Source: Cyanidium caldarium
Taxonomy: Eukaryota > Rhodophyta > Bangiophyceae > Cyanidiales > Cyanidiaceae
Assembly (NCBI GenBank): GCA_026184775.1
Contig: JANCYW010000004.1
Coordinates: 124,001-188,000, forward strand
Reading direction: 5' to 3'
DNA: 64,000 nt
Both the position numbers and the translations under genes were made by a program. How positions within the stretch are numbered: position 1 is the stretch's first letter; each line of letters starts with the position of its first letter. Of this stretch, positions 21,277-30,678 are shown piece by piece. The notes under the pieces are model-generated. The model was not told where the DNA came from, ran no database searches, and saw only the letters and a program-made list of their open reading frames with translations.

Positions 21277-21795
21277 CTACTCTTTGGTGCGCCGCGACTC
21301 AAACTCTTCGATGAGCTTGGAGCGCTCCCTAGCCAGCTCCCTCATCTCGTCCTGCAGCGCCTGCTTCTCCTTGAGCAACAGTTCCTTCTCCTTCTGCTCA
21401 TATTCGGGCGGCTTTTGTACCTGTTTGGTGCGGTACACCTCCTTCTCGGCCGCGTCCGGGTTGGCGTACAGCTCCTCGTCGTACTTGATGGACTCCGCCT
21501 GTTTCTGCAACTCCTTCAACTCATCCGGTTTCGTCTCCTCCTCGGCCCGCTTCTTCGCTTCGGCCTCTTTCTTGGCCACGCGGCCACGGGGCAGCGCCGA
21601 CGCCGGCTCAGGCGACCGCAACAACGCCGCCGCCAACGCCGCGCTCACCGCATACTTGAGCAGCTCGCGCCGCCCCAGCCGCGGATTCACCGACGCGCGC
21701 AAACCGCGCACCCCCACCGCCCGACATCCCGCCACCCCACCGGACGGGCTGCGACCCGCAACACTCCCCCTGAGCGCAAAGCTCGTCACGAACAT
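21277..21795 (-). CDS. Predicted thylakoid-lumen protein with Tat signal, unknown function
   Basis: A 172-residue protein I cannot assign to a family. The first 40 residues are Arg/Ser/Gly-rich and look like a plastid transit peptide. They are followed by GRRELLKYAVSAALAAALLR and an ASA-LP site, a twin-arginine plus hydrophobic core plus cleavage site, as in Tat-exported lumenal proteins. The mature part, about 105 residues, is almost entirely Lys/Glu/Gln-rich helix (KKEAEAKKRAEEETKP ... KELLLKEKQALQDEMREL), probably a coiled coil, with no cysteines. It is divergent from the phycobilin lyase gene, 380 bp apart. A photosystem-associated role is possible but unsupported. Confidence 0.7.
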   Translation of the reverse strand: MFVTSFALRGSVAGRSPSGGVAGCRAVGVRGLRASVNPRLGRRELLKYAVSAALAAALLRSPEPASALPRGRVAKKEAEAKKRAEEETKPDELKELQKQAESIKYDEELYANPDAAEKEVYRTKQVQKPPEYEQKEKELLLKEKQALQDEMRELARERSKLIEEFESRRTKE

Positions 21796-22175
21796 GTCTG
21801 GCGCTACTGCTGCGTTATCCCTCTGCCCGGCGGCTCGCTGAATAAGGCGCTGACGGTTCCCGAACGCCCCTCAACAGACACGATGCCCTTGCGTCCTCTG
21901 TAAGTGAGCCGATCCCGTCACCCGCTCGCTTGACTCTGGTGCTTGCAGCGTTCACGCAAAGACGCAACAGCCGTGACCGTGAGCGACAGCGTTGCACCCG
22001 TGCGCGCAGTGCTCGCCGACCGCCGCACTGGCGAGATCACTGCGTGCGCGCACGTCATCGGCGTATCGATCGTTCGCGCTCGGGCAACGCGTTCCCGTCG
22101 AGGGAGGCGCCGCAGCGTTCCGAGCACCACCTTGAGAGTGGAAAAGTGGTGGGTGATTCTGTCTCGTGCTGATAA
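21796..22175. promoter_or_regulatory. Divergent intergenic region between two plastid-protein genes
   Basis: The 380 bp hold the promoters of the lumenal protein (minus) and the CpcT/CpeT lyase (plus), so co-regulation is possible. A GTAAGT at 21900 on the plus strand resembles a splice donor, but no CTAAC branch site follows it. Confidence 0.45.
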
Positions 22176-23063
22176 ATGCAACTACCAGCAAGCGGAATAG
22201 ACACGGCTTCTTCCAAGCTCGCGTTTGTGATGGCGGTCTGGAGTGGGGGAGGCGGTGGACGCTCGAGGGTGATCGGGCGGACGGGCAGCACGGCATTGCG
22301 GCGACCACTGACGTCGCCGCGTTTCCGGCACCGGTGGCCTCTGCGACGAGCCTGTGCAGCGGGACGCCACTCTCTCCCACTGCGAGCGGTGATGGACGCG
22401 GTGTCACCAGGGTCGTCGCTGGCGGTTCCGGGCACGGCGTACCACTTGGCGCGGTGGCTGGCCAAGGAGTGGGACAACTACGACCAGCACGTGGCCAACC
22501 CGCCATTCTGGGCACACATCCGCGTCAGTTACCGGCCACTACCGTGGTCGTTTCTGGACGGCTTCTCGTTCTACGTGGAGTCGGTGTACGAGTACGCGCC
22601 CAAACTGCCGTACCGAACGACGATCATCAAGATCGTGCGCAACGAGCACGGCCAACTGGAGACCGAGTCGTACAAGTTGGAGGGCGTGGAGGAGTTTCAT
22701 ATGGCTGCATTTGATCGCACCAAGCTGGAGCAGCTGGTGCGTACTGTGAATTCGGCCACCTCCCAGCGCTGCGTGAAACTGCCCGAATGCTGCAACGCGG
22801 TGTTCGAGTGGAGCACTCGCGACAACCTCTACCGCTGTCGGACGCGGCCCGGCAAACAGTGTATCGTGCGGCGTGGTGACCGCGACTCGTACGTTGACGC
22901 CTCCATGACCCTCAGTGCAGAACGCTGTACGTCCTGGGACGTGGGCCGCTGCCCCGACACAGACGAGGTGCTCTGGGGCGCCGCCGCCGGGGCGTTTGAT
23001 TTTGTGGTGAAAAACTCCTGGAGCCACGAGGTGCCGTCCCCACCATCGGGAATGAACTGGTGA
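22176..23063 (+). CDS. CpcT/CpeT-type phycobilin:cysteine lyase
   Basis: A T-type chromophore lyase that attaches bilins to the beta subunit of a phycobiliprotein. Such lyases serve phycobilisome assembly in cyanobacteria and red algae, so it is a strong taxonomic marker. The domain starts near residue 85 with LARWLAKEWDNYDQHV and continues with PFWAHIRVSYRPLPWSFLDG, FYVESVYEYAP, PYRTTIIKI, and near the C-terminus SYVDASMTL, DEVLWGAAAGAFDFV. These correspond in order to the family's blocks. The ATG at 22176 gives an 80-residue Ser/Arg/Gly-rich N-terminus that suits a plastid transit peptide; an ATG at 22230 is a possible alternative. 295 residues. Confidence 0.9.
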   Translation: MQLPASGIDTASSKLAFVMAVWSGGGGGRSRVIGRTGSTALRRPLTSPRFRHRWPLRRACAAGRHSLPLRAVMDAVSPGSSLAVPGTAYHLARWLAKEWDNYDQHVANPPFWAHIRVSYRPLPWSFLDGFSFYVESVYEYAPKLPYRTTIIKIVRNEHGQLETESYKLEGVEEFHMAAFDRTKLEQLVRTVNSATSQRCVKLPECCNAVFEWSTRDNLYRCRTRPGKQCIVRRGDRDSYVDASMTLSAERCTSWDVGRCPDTDEVLWGAAAGAFDFVVKNSWSHEVPSPPSGMNW

Positions 23064-23452
23064 GAGGAGCCGGTCGGATGACGCGGGAGGAGGGCGAGGT
23101 GGTGTGCATGACGCCGGACGACATATCCCGCGATTCGCTGTCATGCTTAAACACCGGGACATCTCGAGCGGCCATTCCGTAGCATCCACCAGCGCATCTG
23201 TCTTCGGCTTGTCATGGACTGTCATCCCAACGCCCAGAACGCATTTGCCAACGCGGACCGTCCACCTTTGTGCCTCCCACACGTGGCGTCCACTTCTGCG
23301 CATTCCCCGGGACGCGCGCACTCGGTCGGGAACGGGAGAACGCATTCGGGCATCGCTGCGACGACAGAGCGCCGGTGTTGGCCACCGAGCAACAGAACAG
23401 CACTGGCCAGTTGAAGTGTCCTGTGGATGCTGAGCACGCGTTTGCCGACACC
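23064..23452. other. Intergenic region, no gene seen
   Basis: The 389 bp lie between two plus-strand genes. The downstream frame remains open here but lacks an ATG until 23453, so I treat it as 5' untranslated or promoter DNA. Confidence 0.4.
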
Positions 23453-26400
23453 ATGAGTGAAACGGTCGCTGGAGACGGGGCGGTGTCGGACAGTCCCGAG
23501 GCTCACACGGCTGCTTCGACGCGTGAACCCGAACCCTCGGGTGTGCGTTCTGGCTCGGATGAGCTGCGGCTCCTGGAGGAGTTGGACGCGCTGGAGCAGT
23601 TGCGCCTCTCTACGCCGCCGCCGCCGCCGTCACCTTTTGACGAAGAGATCACCTCGAAGGCGGGAGGGCCGACCGGGCTGCGGCCCGGCGACTGCGAACG
23701 GGCGCGGCGGTTGTCGTCGCGACTGGTGGTGGACTCGGTGGAGGGCACGGATGATTTTCCGCCGGAGGAGGCAGGCACTACTGGTGAGACGGCTGAGGCG
23801 GCTGCGTCGGCTGCAGCACAGCGGCGCGAGTCGTCGGTGTCGCTGGTGACCGCGCGCGCGGCCCACGGCGACGGCGGCAGTGCGAGTGCGCGACGACGTG
23901 AGGACGACAAGTGGAGCGGGCCGCCGACGAGCGATTCGGTCGTGCGGGAGATTATCGGGAGAGCGCCGGTGGTGGCGGGCACCACCGACTGGTCGGACGA
24001 CTTTCTTTTAGAGGCGGTGCCCAACGAGGACCCGACGGCGGCGCCGGCGTCCGGCTCCACTGCCACCGGCAGCGTGGCGAGCGGCTCGTGGGCGCGGGCA
24101 TGCACTCCGCGTCCCCGGGTGGGCACGCCCACGCCCAGCTGCGTTCGCAGCGGCGGCCAGCGCTCGCGATGTGGATCGGGCGCCGCTTTGGCGGCATCTT
24201 CCGGACCGGCGTCCGCGGCTGCGCCGCGGGAATGCTCTCCGTGCCTGACTCGCAGCGCCGAGAGTCGACGCCTCGGTAGTCCGGCAGGCAAGCACCTGCG
24301 CGAGCGATCGCCCGAGTCGTACAGCACCATGCCGCTGTCGCCGCGAGCACGCGTGCTCAGCCGGACGCGACAGCTGCACAACCATATGGAGCCGCATGAC
24401 CCGCGGTTGCGCGCGCGCTCCCTGTACGGCAGCGACACGGGCGCCCGCTTGGTGAGCGCTGAGGCGCCGAGTGAACACGCTGTCGGTCGGGCGGCGTCGG
24501 TGGTGCCGCGATGGGAATCGTCGTCGCCGACCGACCACCGCACGGGTGACCCCGCAGGCCATTCTGCCCGAGCCACTGCCGCTACAGATACATCCTCCAG
24601 CAGCACCTCCGGCGGCGAGTCCGATTGGGATGCCGACGACAGCGCCATCGGGGAGGCGCCGTCGGCCACCACCGGCAGCCAAGTCGATGCGTTCACTGTG
24701 CCGCGGACATTGTTCGCCCAGAGCGGCGGCCTGTTCAGCCGGACCGAGGCCGACACCATCCCCGGCTTCTTTCGCATGGTAGACCGTGCGCGCCTCTCTT
24801 ACCGCGGCCGCATCATCGTCCGGTATCCGAAACCGTCGGTGCTGGTGTACTCGAAAATGCCCGAGACCGGCAAGAACCAGTTCAGCGAGAAGGAACTGGA
24901 ACGCTGGCTGGTGCAGTTTGTCGCCTGCGCCCCCAATGCCGAGCGAGACAAGGAGGAGGTGCCCGATGACGCCGTGGCACTGTCAGAAGAGGCGGGACGC
25001 CCGCTCACTGCGGCGCGAATCGAGGCGACCGCTCGGGCGTGCACACGCCTGTACCGGAGCGCTGCGTATCCGGCCGTTCTACGCGGCATCCTTCGTCTGT
25101 TGAGCGATCCGGCGGCCATCGTCGACCTCCTCACCGCCGCGAGCACCGGAGGGGAGCCAGAGACATCCCGACGAACGTTCTCGATGCTGCTGCACCTGAT
25201 CCGTCTGCTGCGCCGCCTGCTGCGACACTTTCCCGTCGAGACGGCGCTATATCGCCGCACCTGCGAAGCACTCAGCGCGCTGACCCGGCAGTTCAGCTCC
25301 GCCGGCTGTCCAGCGTTTAGCGATGCGCTGCGCTGCGAGCTGGCCGAGCTGTTGATCCATTATGGAGCCGATGCGTTTGGCATGCCGCCGCCCGTGCTGG
25401 AACGCCAAGTGCTGCAGTTGCTGGAGCGAGTGTTGCGCAACCGGCCGCAGTGGCCGCGATCGGTGGGTGGCGTCGGACACAATGCCGCTGGCGCCACCAC
25501 CACCGCCACCACCTCTGCGTCGGAGTGCCGATCACTACACCTGTATGTGCGCGCGCTGTTCATCCTGTTCGCGTGCCTGAATGAGCTCACACCGGCCGAC
25601 TGGCAACCCGGACGCCACGATGCGCTCGAGGCCGACGCTGTGACCGCTTTCATCGAGGACATGCTGATGCGGCGCCAACCACCGGCCGCCGAGACCGCCA
25701 CCGGCGCCACCGGGTGGTTGGTAGAGCATTTGCGCACCGCGTGTCTGCCGCAGCTGCCCAAGTGGTGTTGGGCGCGCAGCCGCTGCTCGCTGGTGTTGGG
25801 CACTTGGGCGTCGGCGCACGGCGACTTTGCCACCGCCGAGTCGCACCTGTTCGAGGCGCTCTACGTATTGAGTCGCTGCGATGAGTGCGAGGCGGCGGGA
25901 TCGCCGCGTACCATCGAGCTGAGCGAAGCCGCCCTCACTGCCTACGCGGACACGCTGCTGCGCAACGACAAGTACCGTTTCGCCATCGCCGCGCTGCGAG
26001 CTGCCGCCAACGCCTACGAGGCGCGCGAGGGCCAGCCACCGCACCTGCTATTGCAGCGGATGCGCGAAGTGGCGCTGTCTCAACAGGATTACGTACGGGC
26101 GGCGCAGGCCGGCTTTGCGTTGCTGAGCACCGCCTGCCACTGCGGCCGTTCCATCGAGGCGCTGCACCTGACGGCGCAGTTGGCTCGCATCATGACCGAC
26201 GCCGGGTGGTTTATGCGCGCTGAGAGCCTGTTGGCAGCGGTGTGGCACGCGTTTGACGCCTGCGCTGCGGAGGACGGGGCGGCGGCGGCGGCGACGACAG
26301 ACGCCTTGGAAGGGCGCTCTTCCGGCGGCTGCAACGGGCCGTCGCGGCATCGTCGCAGCCGCAGTCTATCGCACAGCGACCCGGGCAGTAGCATCGAGCA

Positions 26401-29400
26401 GCACCTCTTCGAACTGCTGATGCTGCTGGCCGAAGTGCACTTGCGCACCGGCCGGCTGCAGGAGGCGCTGCTGCCGCTGCAAAGACTGCTGCAGGTGCCG
26501 CTGCTGTGGAAAGAGGCCATCGTGCACCGCAAGATGGCCGAGGTGTGGTTGCGGCTGGGCGTTCCAGACCGATGCCTGGCGGCGTGTGCTCAATTCATGG
26601 CCATCGCCGTGGCGGCGGTGGCCGGCCGTGCCGACGACGTCTGTCGCCGCAGCGTCAGCAGCGCCAGCACCGAGAGTTGGTCCACCTCGCACAGTGCGCG
26701 GTCGCGATTGCGCGCCCCGCCCGAGACCGCCATCCTGGCGCTGCTGTACGCCGGCCGCCTACCCGAAGCGCTGCAAGAGGTCGACCGCGCCATCGAGTGT
26801 ACCTCTGCGCGGCGACTGCGCAACCTGGCGCGCCTGGCGCATTTGCGCGGCACGGTGCTGTACGAGTGGACGCGGGCGGACGGCCAGGACGGCGTGGCCA
26901 GTGCGACGGAGCGGCAGCCGTGGCCGCAGCGCTCCCAGCTGGCGTTGCCGCGCAAGATCCGCGACCAGCTGCTGATGGACGTGCCGCCGACCTTCAGTGC
27001 GGACGCCGCTGATGTGTGCAGACGGAATGGCGCGCCGCCGACGCCCACGGCGAACCGGCGCGAGTTGGTGTTGGCAGCGCAGTTGTGTTACGAGGCAGCC
27101 GCCCAGCTGTACCACATCATGTCCGATGAGGTGTACGCCTCGTTATCGGCACTGGCGGCGGTACAAGTGCAGATTGAATGGGAGTTTGAGCGACGGTGGT
27201 TGCGCGGCGCCCTGCCTGAGCCTCACGCAGCGCTGCAGCGTGCCGAGCAGTGTGAGTGTCTCAGCACGGCGTCGGCGCCGCCGTGGAATGCCCTGAAAGA
27301 GGGAGTGATCGATGCGGCGTATGTTATCGCCGAGGCCAACCTCGTGCAGCCGTCGCTCGACGCCAGCCTCTCCATGGCCGAACTCATGGTGCTGTGTGGC
27401 GACGGGGAGGCGGCTCTGGCATTTATGCGCGAGGCCTGGGCCACGCTCTCCTCGCTACTGGTGGACGGGCGTCACGGCCGTTTCGCCTTCGAGGCCGAGG
27501 CGTCGTTCACCCTGGTGCACGAGCTGACGCGCCTCTGCGAGCGCCTGGTGAAGCTGCTGATGTGCTTTTCGCGCGAGGTGGTGAACGAGATGCTGGCGGT
27601 GCTGGATGTGTACCACGGACTGGTGTTTCTGCGGTTGCAGACGCGAGAGCGCAGTCGGCGCGTCAGCGAGGAGTGGGCGGTGCGGACCGGAACGGCCGAT
27701 GCGGGTCGGGAAAAGGAGGACGTGAGGGGAGAGGCGCCGCCGCCGCCGCCGTCGCGGGAGACGACGAGAGCACCCCTTGGTGGAGGCGGTACGAGGCGGC
27801 TGTTGTCGGCAGCGCTGCATCGGCGCCCCACCACCCAGACGCAGCGAGCAACACCGCCAGAGAGCAACGGATCACATCCCGCCCGGGTGCAGTCGGCCAC
27901 GCCCTCCGAATCGCACCCCGCCTCATCGCTGCCGCCGTCGAAGACGCCCTCGCAGCGGTCGATATCCTCGCAGCGGAGCCGTGACGCGTCCGCCACGCGC
28001 TTGGTCGATGCCGCCTACACTCGCGTGCTGCGCGATGTGCTGTTGGATACGGCGCGCAGTGAGACCGCCCAGCTGCATCAGCTGTTGCGCGGGCTGGAGT
28101 GGTCCGACGCCGACTCGCCGCAGGTGCACGCGACCATCGCCGGGGCGGACGACGCCCGCACGCTGGCCTGGTCGATGCTGCAGCGGTGTGAGCTGCAGAC
28201 CGAGCGGTATCGACGCGGAGAGATATCGGCGTCGGAGTATTCGCGCCTGAATGAGGATGCGCTGGAGACGTGGTTGGATGCCATGTCGCGACAGGCCGAC
28301 GATGCGGCAGTCGAGGCGATGGAGGAGATGCCGAGGGAGTTGTTGGCAGAAGTGCTGTATGTGTGCCGTGTGGGCGAGGTGCTGCTGATGTATCAGCCGC
28401 GGGACGGATTCCGACAATGGATGCACATGCCGCGGCCATTTTCCGACGGCGCAGAGACGACGGAGTTGGATGCGTGCAGCAGCGTGGTGGTGCGCGGGGG
28501 CGTAGATGTGGGAGAGGAGGCGGCGCCGGCCTCGGATGGCGTGTTGTGTGCTCTGCGGCCGGTGCGGATCAGCGCGACAGGGGCGCACAAGGACGGGCAA
28601 CGACTGGGGTCGTGCCGCGAGCCGACCGCCGGAGTGCCGGACCAGGCCAGTCCGCCATCCGTCGACGCGGTCCTCGCTTGGCGTCACTTGCTCGCCATCG
28701 AGCCACAGCAGTGGTGGGGTTGTCGGGACGAGCCGCTCCACCCCAAACCGAACACGCAGAGTACAGCGACACCGTTTCCGCGGCCATCGCTGTACACTGT
28801 GATCGGCGACCCGACGCTGCTGATGTTGCCGTGGGAGTTGCTGCTCGACGTGCCGCTGTTGCGCGCCTTTACGCTGCGCGATATGCGCAGCAGCCGACAA
28901 CGCCTGCAGGGCGCGGTGGAACAGATCGCCCAGGTGGTGGTGTTTGGCGAGGAGACCGCCGCCGCGATCATGCCCGGGCGGTCGCGTGCCCGAGAGACCG
29001 CACCGGCAACATCAACGACAGCAGCAGCATCCGCCAAGTCCGCCGGCCGACCGCATCTACGGTGGATACAGCGGTGGCGACGTGCATGGGAAGCGACGAT
29101 GGGAAGCGATCGTCGCACTCGCGTTTCCCGGTCGCCTCGGCCAATACGCGCAGCGGATACGACATCCGCTCCGCGATCGAGGCCGACCGGTGGCAACACC
29201 GGCAGCAAAGCGATGGCGGCTGCGGCGGTGGCTCCGGTGCGCATTATTCCGGTGCGCCAATTTATCGGGGCGGTCAGGGAGCCGCCCGCCGACACCGGCT
29301 TGTTCGGCGCCCGCGCGCCCTGGCCCTTCCGCGCGTCTGCCGCACGGGCGGCGGCCGTGGAGGTGCGTCGCGGCAACGGCGATTGGCGGCCGCCACCACC

Positions 29401-29758
29401 GTCGCCGCTCGCCGCCGCCTCGAACGAGGTCATCGGCGCGGCCGGCGTCCGCCGCGATGCCCGCAACGGCTTGCGCGAACTCGATACGGTCAACGCGCTG
29501 TGCATCTTTCCGTACGCTGACCTGCTGGAGCCGTGCAAGACGGTCAGTCGACTGCGCGCACTGTGTCGCAATGCGGTGGTGGCGTTCGTGGCGGATGCAC
29601 AAGCCGGCGCCTTTCACGACGCGCTGACGGTGGCGTTTCGCCAGACACTGCAGCCGGCCCGACACGCCACGGTGCAGATGTTGTTGACGGCGTTGGCGCG
29701 CGAATGTCTGCAGCGCCGCCTGCAGGTGGTCTTTTTCCACCATCTGAGTGTCGAATAA
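23453..29758 (+). CDS. Large TPR-rich protein with C-terminal CHAT-like domain
   Basis: A 2101-residue protein starting at ATG 23453. The first 430 residues are low-complexity and acidic. A conserved-looking globular stretch follows near 437 (FFRMVDRARLSYRGRIIVRY). The central 1000 residues are helical, with many TPR-like pairs (for example DFATAESHLFEALYVLSRC, RYFAIAALRAAANAYEAR-like segments, LQEALLPLQRLLQ). The C-terminus resembles a CHAT caspase-like domain: YTVIGDPTLLMLPWELLLD near 1792, and DLLEPCKTVSRLRALCRNAV near 2024, aligned with the family's LSACeT...GA-aV motif, so the catalytic Cys may remain. I could not find the partner His. CHAT domains occur in separase and in bacterial TPR-CHAT proteases (family knowledge). 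The function here is unknown. Confidence 0.6.
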   Translation: MSETVAGDGAVSDSPEAHTAASTREPEPSGVRSGSDELRLLEELDALEQLRLSTPPPPPSPFDEEITSKAGGPTGLRPGDCERARRLSSRLVVDSVEGTDDFPPEEAGTTGETAEAAASAAAQRRESSVSLVTARAAHGDGGSASARRREDDKWSGPPTSDSVVREIIGRAPVVAGTTDWSDDFLLEAVPNEDPTAAPASGSTATGSVASGSWARACTPRPRVGTPTPSCVRSGGQRSRCGSGAALAASSGPASAAAPRECSPCLTRSAESRRLGSPAGKHLRERSPESYSTMPLSPRARVLSRTRQLHNHMEPHDPRLRARSLYGSDTGARLVSAEAPSEHAVGRAASVVPRWESSSPTDHRTGDPAGHSARATAATDTSSSSTSGGESDWDADDSAIGEAPSATTGSQVDAFTVPRTLFAQSGGLFSRTEADTIPGFFRMVDRARLSYRGRIIVRYPKPSVLVYSKMPETGKNQFSEKELERWLVQFVACAPNAERDKEEVPDDAVALSEEAGRPLTAARIEATARACTRLYRSAAYPAVLRGILRLLSDPAAIVDLLTAASTGGEPETSRRTFSMLLHLIRLLRRLLRHFPVETALYRRTCEALSALTRQFSSAGCPAFSDALRCELAELLIHYGADAFGMPPPVLERQVLQLLERVLRNRPQWPRSVGGVGHNAAGATTTATTSASECRSLHLYVRALFILFACLNELTPADWQPGRHDALEADAVTAFIEDMLMRRQPPAAETATGATGWLVEHLRTACLPQLPKWCWARSRCSLVLGTWASAHGDFATAESHLFEALYVLSRCDECEAAGSPRTIELSEAALTAYADTLLRNDKYRFAIAALRAAANAYEAREGQPPHLLLQRMREVALSQQDYVRAAQAGFALLSTACHCGRSIEALHLTAQLARIMTDAGWFMRAESLLAAVWHAFDACAAEDGAAAAATTDALEGRSSGGCNGPSRHRRSRSLSHSDPGSSIEQHLFELLMLLAEVHLRTGRLQEALLPLQRLLQVPLLWKEAIVHRKMAEVWLRLGVPDRCLAACAQFMAIAVAAVAGRADDVCRRSVSSASTESWSTSHSARSRLRAPPETAILALLYAGRLPEALQEVDRAIECTSARRLRNLARLAHLRGTVLYEWTRADGQDGVASATERQPWPQRSQLALPRKIRDQLLMDVPPTFSADAADVCRRNGAPPTPTANRRELVLAAQLCYEAAAQLYHIMSDEVYASLSALAAVQVQIEWEFERRWLRGALPEPHAALQRAEQCECLSTASAPPWNALKEGVIDAAYVIAEANLVQPSLDASLSMAELMVLCGDGEAALAFMREAWATLSSLLVDGRHGRFAFEAEASFTLVHELTRLCERLVKLLMCFSREVVNEMLAVLDVYHGLVFLRLQTRERSRRVSEEWAVRTGTADAGREKEDVRGEAPPPPPSRETTRAPLGGGGTRRLLSAALHRRPTTQTQRATPPESNGSHPARVQSATPSESHPASSLPPSKTPSQRSISSQRSRDASATRLVDAAYTRVLRDVLLDTARSETAQLHQLLRGLEWSDADSPQVHATIAGADDARTLAWSMLQRCELQTERYRRGEISASEYSRLNEDALETWLDAMSRQADDAAVEAMEEMPRELLAEVLYVCRVGEVLLMYQPRDGFRQWMHMPRPFSDGAETTELDACSSVVVRGGVDVGEEAAPASDGVLCALRPVRISATGAHKDGQRLGSCREPTAGVPDQASPPSVDAVLAWRHLLAIEPQQWWGCRDEPLHPKPNTQSTATPFPRPSLYTVIGDPTLLMLPWELLLDVPLLRAFTLRDMRSSRQRLQGAVEQIAQVVVFGEETAAAIMPGRSRARETAPATSTTAAASAKSAGRPHLRWIQRWRRAWEATMGSDRRTRVSRSPRPIRAADTTSAPRSRPTGGNTGSKAMAAAAVAPVRIIPVRQFIGAVREPPADTGLFGARAPWPFRASAARAAAVEVRRGNGDWRPPPPSPLAAASNEVIGAAGVRRDARNGLRELDTVNALCIFPYADLLEPCKTVSRLRALCRNAVVAFVADAQAGAFHDALTVAFRQTLQPARHATVQMLLTALARECLQRRLQVVFFHHLSVE

Positions 29759-29775
29759 GCAGCGTGACGCGGTGG

Positions 29776-30384
29776 TTATCGTTCGCGAACGGCGGACGCA
29801 TTGTTATTGCCGCCGCCGCCGCCGCCGCCGCCGCCTATAGCACGAAACACCCCCAGCGCCAACATCACCGTGGTGCCGGCCGCGCCCACCACCCACTTGA
29901 TCACGCGGTTCTCGATACGTTCCAGCTCGGTGTAGATCTGCGCGGTGGTCGTCTCCATCTTCTTCTCCACCAACTGTAAATCACTGCGCAGCACGGCAAA
30001 ATCCGCCTTTTCCAATATCTGCAGTTCGCTCTTGAGCGCGGAGAACTCCGCCTTGGTGGCCACAATCTCCGTGTTGTACGCGAGCGCCTCGGAGATGATG
30101 CGCGTCAGCGCCACCGATAGCGCTTCGGCCTGCTGCGGCGTGAAATTGGACGCTTCGAAAGTGCGCAACAGTTTCAGGGTGTCAAAGGCGATGCGACCGC
30201 TGGGCGGCTCGCGCAGCGTGCGGGTGGCGTGCAGACGTCGCAGCGAACCGTCCTGCGGTGCGGAGCCGGAGCGGGAGGCGTCCAGTGCGGTCCATCGCAC
30301 CCGCGGCCACGACCTCCACCGACGCTGCGATCTCGTGGCACTGTCCGCGGCCGCCACCGCTGCCCTTCGCCACACGGATATCAT
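29776..30384 (-). CDS. MCUR1/CCDC90 family mitochondrial coiled-coil protein (DUF1640)
   Basis: A 202-residue protein of the CCDC90/MCUR1 family, inner mitochondrial membrane proteins linked to calcium-uniporter regulation or respiratory-chain assembly. It starts at the ATG at 30384 with an Arg-rich presequence (MISVWRRAAVAAADSATRS). The family block is FDTLKLLRTFEASNFTPQQAEALSVAL, followed by a long coiled coil (KAEFSALKSELQILEKADF...) and a C-terminal membrane segment near WVVGAAGTTVMLALGVF, then poly-Gly encoded by a GCC run. The stop lies 16 bp from that of the TPR-CHAT gene on the other strand. Confidence 0.85.
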   Translation of the reverse strand: MISVWRRAAVAAADSATRSQRRWRSWPRVRWTALDASRSGSAPQDGSLRRLHATRTLREPPSGRIAFDTLKLLRTFEASNFTPQQAEALSVALTRIISEALAYNTEIVATKAEFSALKSELQILEKADFAVLRSDLQLVEKKMETTTAQIYTELERIENRVIKWVVGAAGTTVMLALGVFRAIGGGGGGGGGNNNASAVRER

Positions 30385-30678
30385 GGATAGAATCCGTCCG
30401 CAACGATCGCCAGCGTCGCCCCGCGCGGAACGCCCCAAGGGAGACAGCGCCACGGAGGGAAATCGGACCGAGTGTGTGACCGGAAGTGCGAATGCCGATG
30501 CATTTTGGCGCGTACATAAGGGTTCGATAAGGGACGCAAAGATGGCATAAGGGAATCATAAGGGACACCGCATGTTGCGCGCATGCTCGCGGCTTTACCG
30601 CTGCGGCCATCGTGTCAGCGTCACGACACCAGGCCGTCTCCCCGCACGCCAGACGCCCTATGCCTCGCCACCCATTCT

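Noticed and set aside
21883-22193. Short first exon (MPLRP) with GTAAGT spliced to the CpcT/CpeT lyase
   Set aside because: Phase could fit an AG at 22192, but there is no CTAAC branch site, unlike the MPP-alpha intron, and an ATG is available at 22176.
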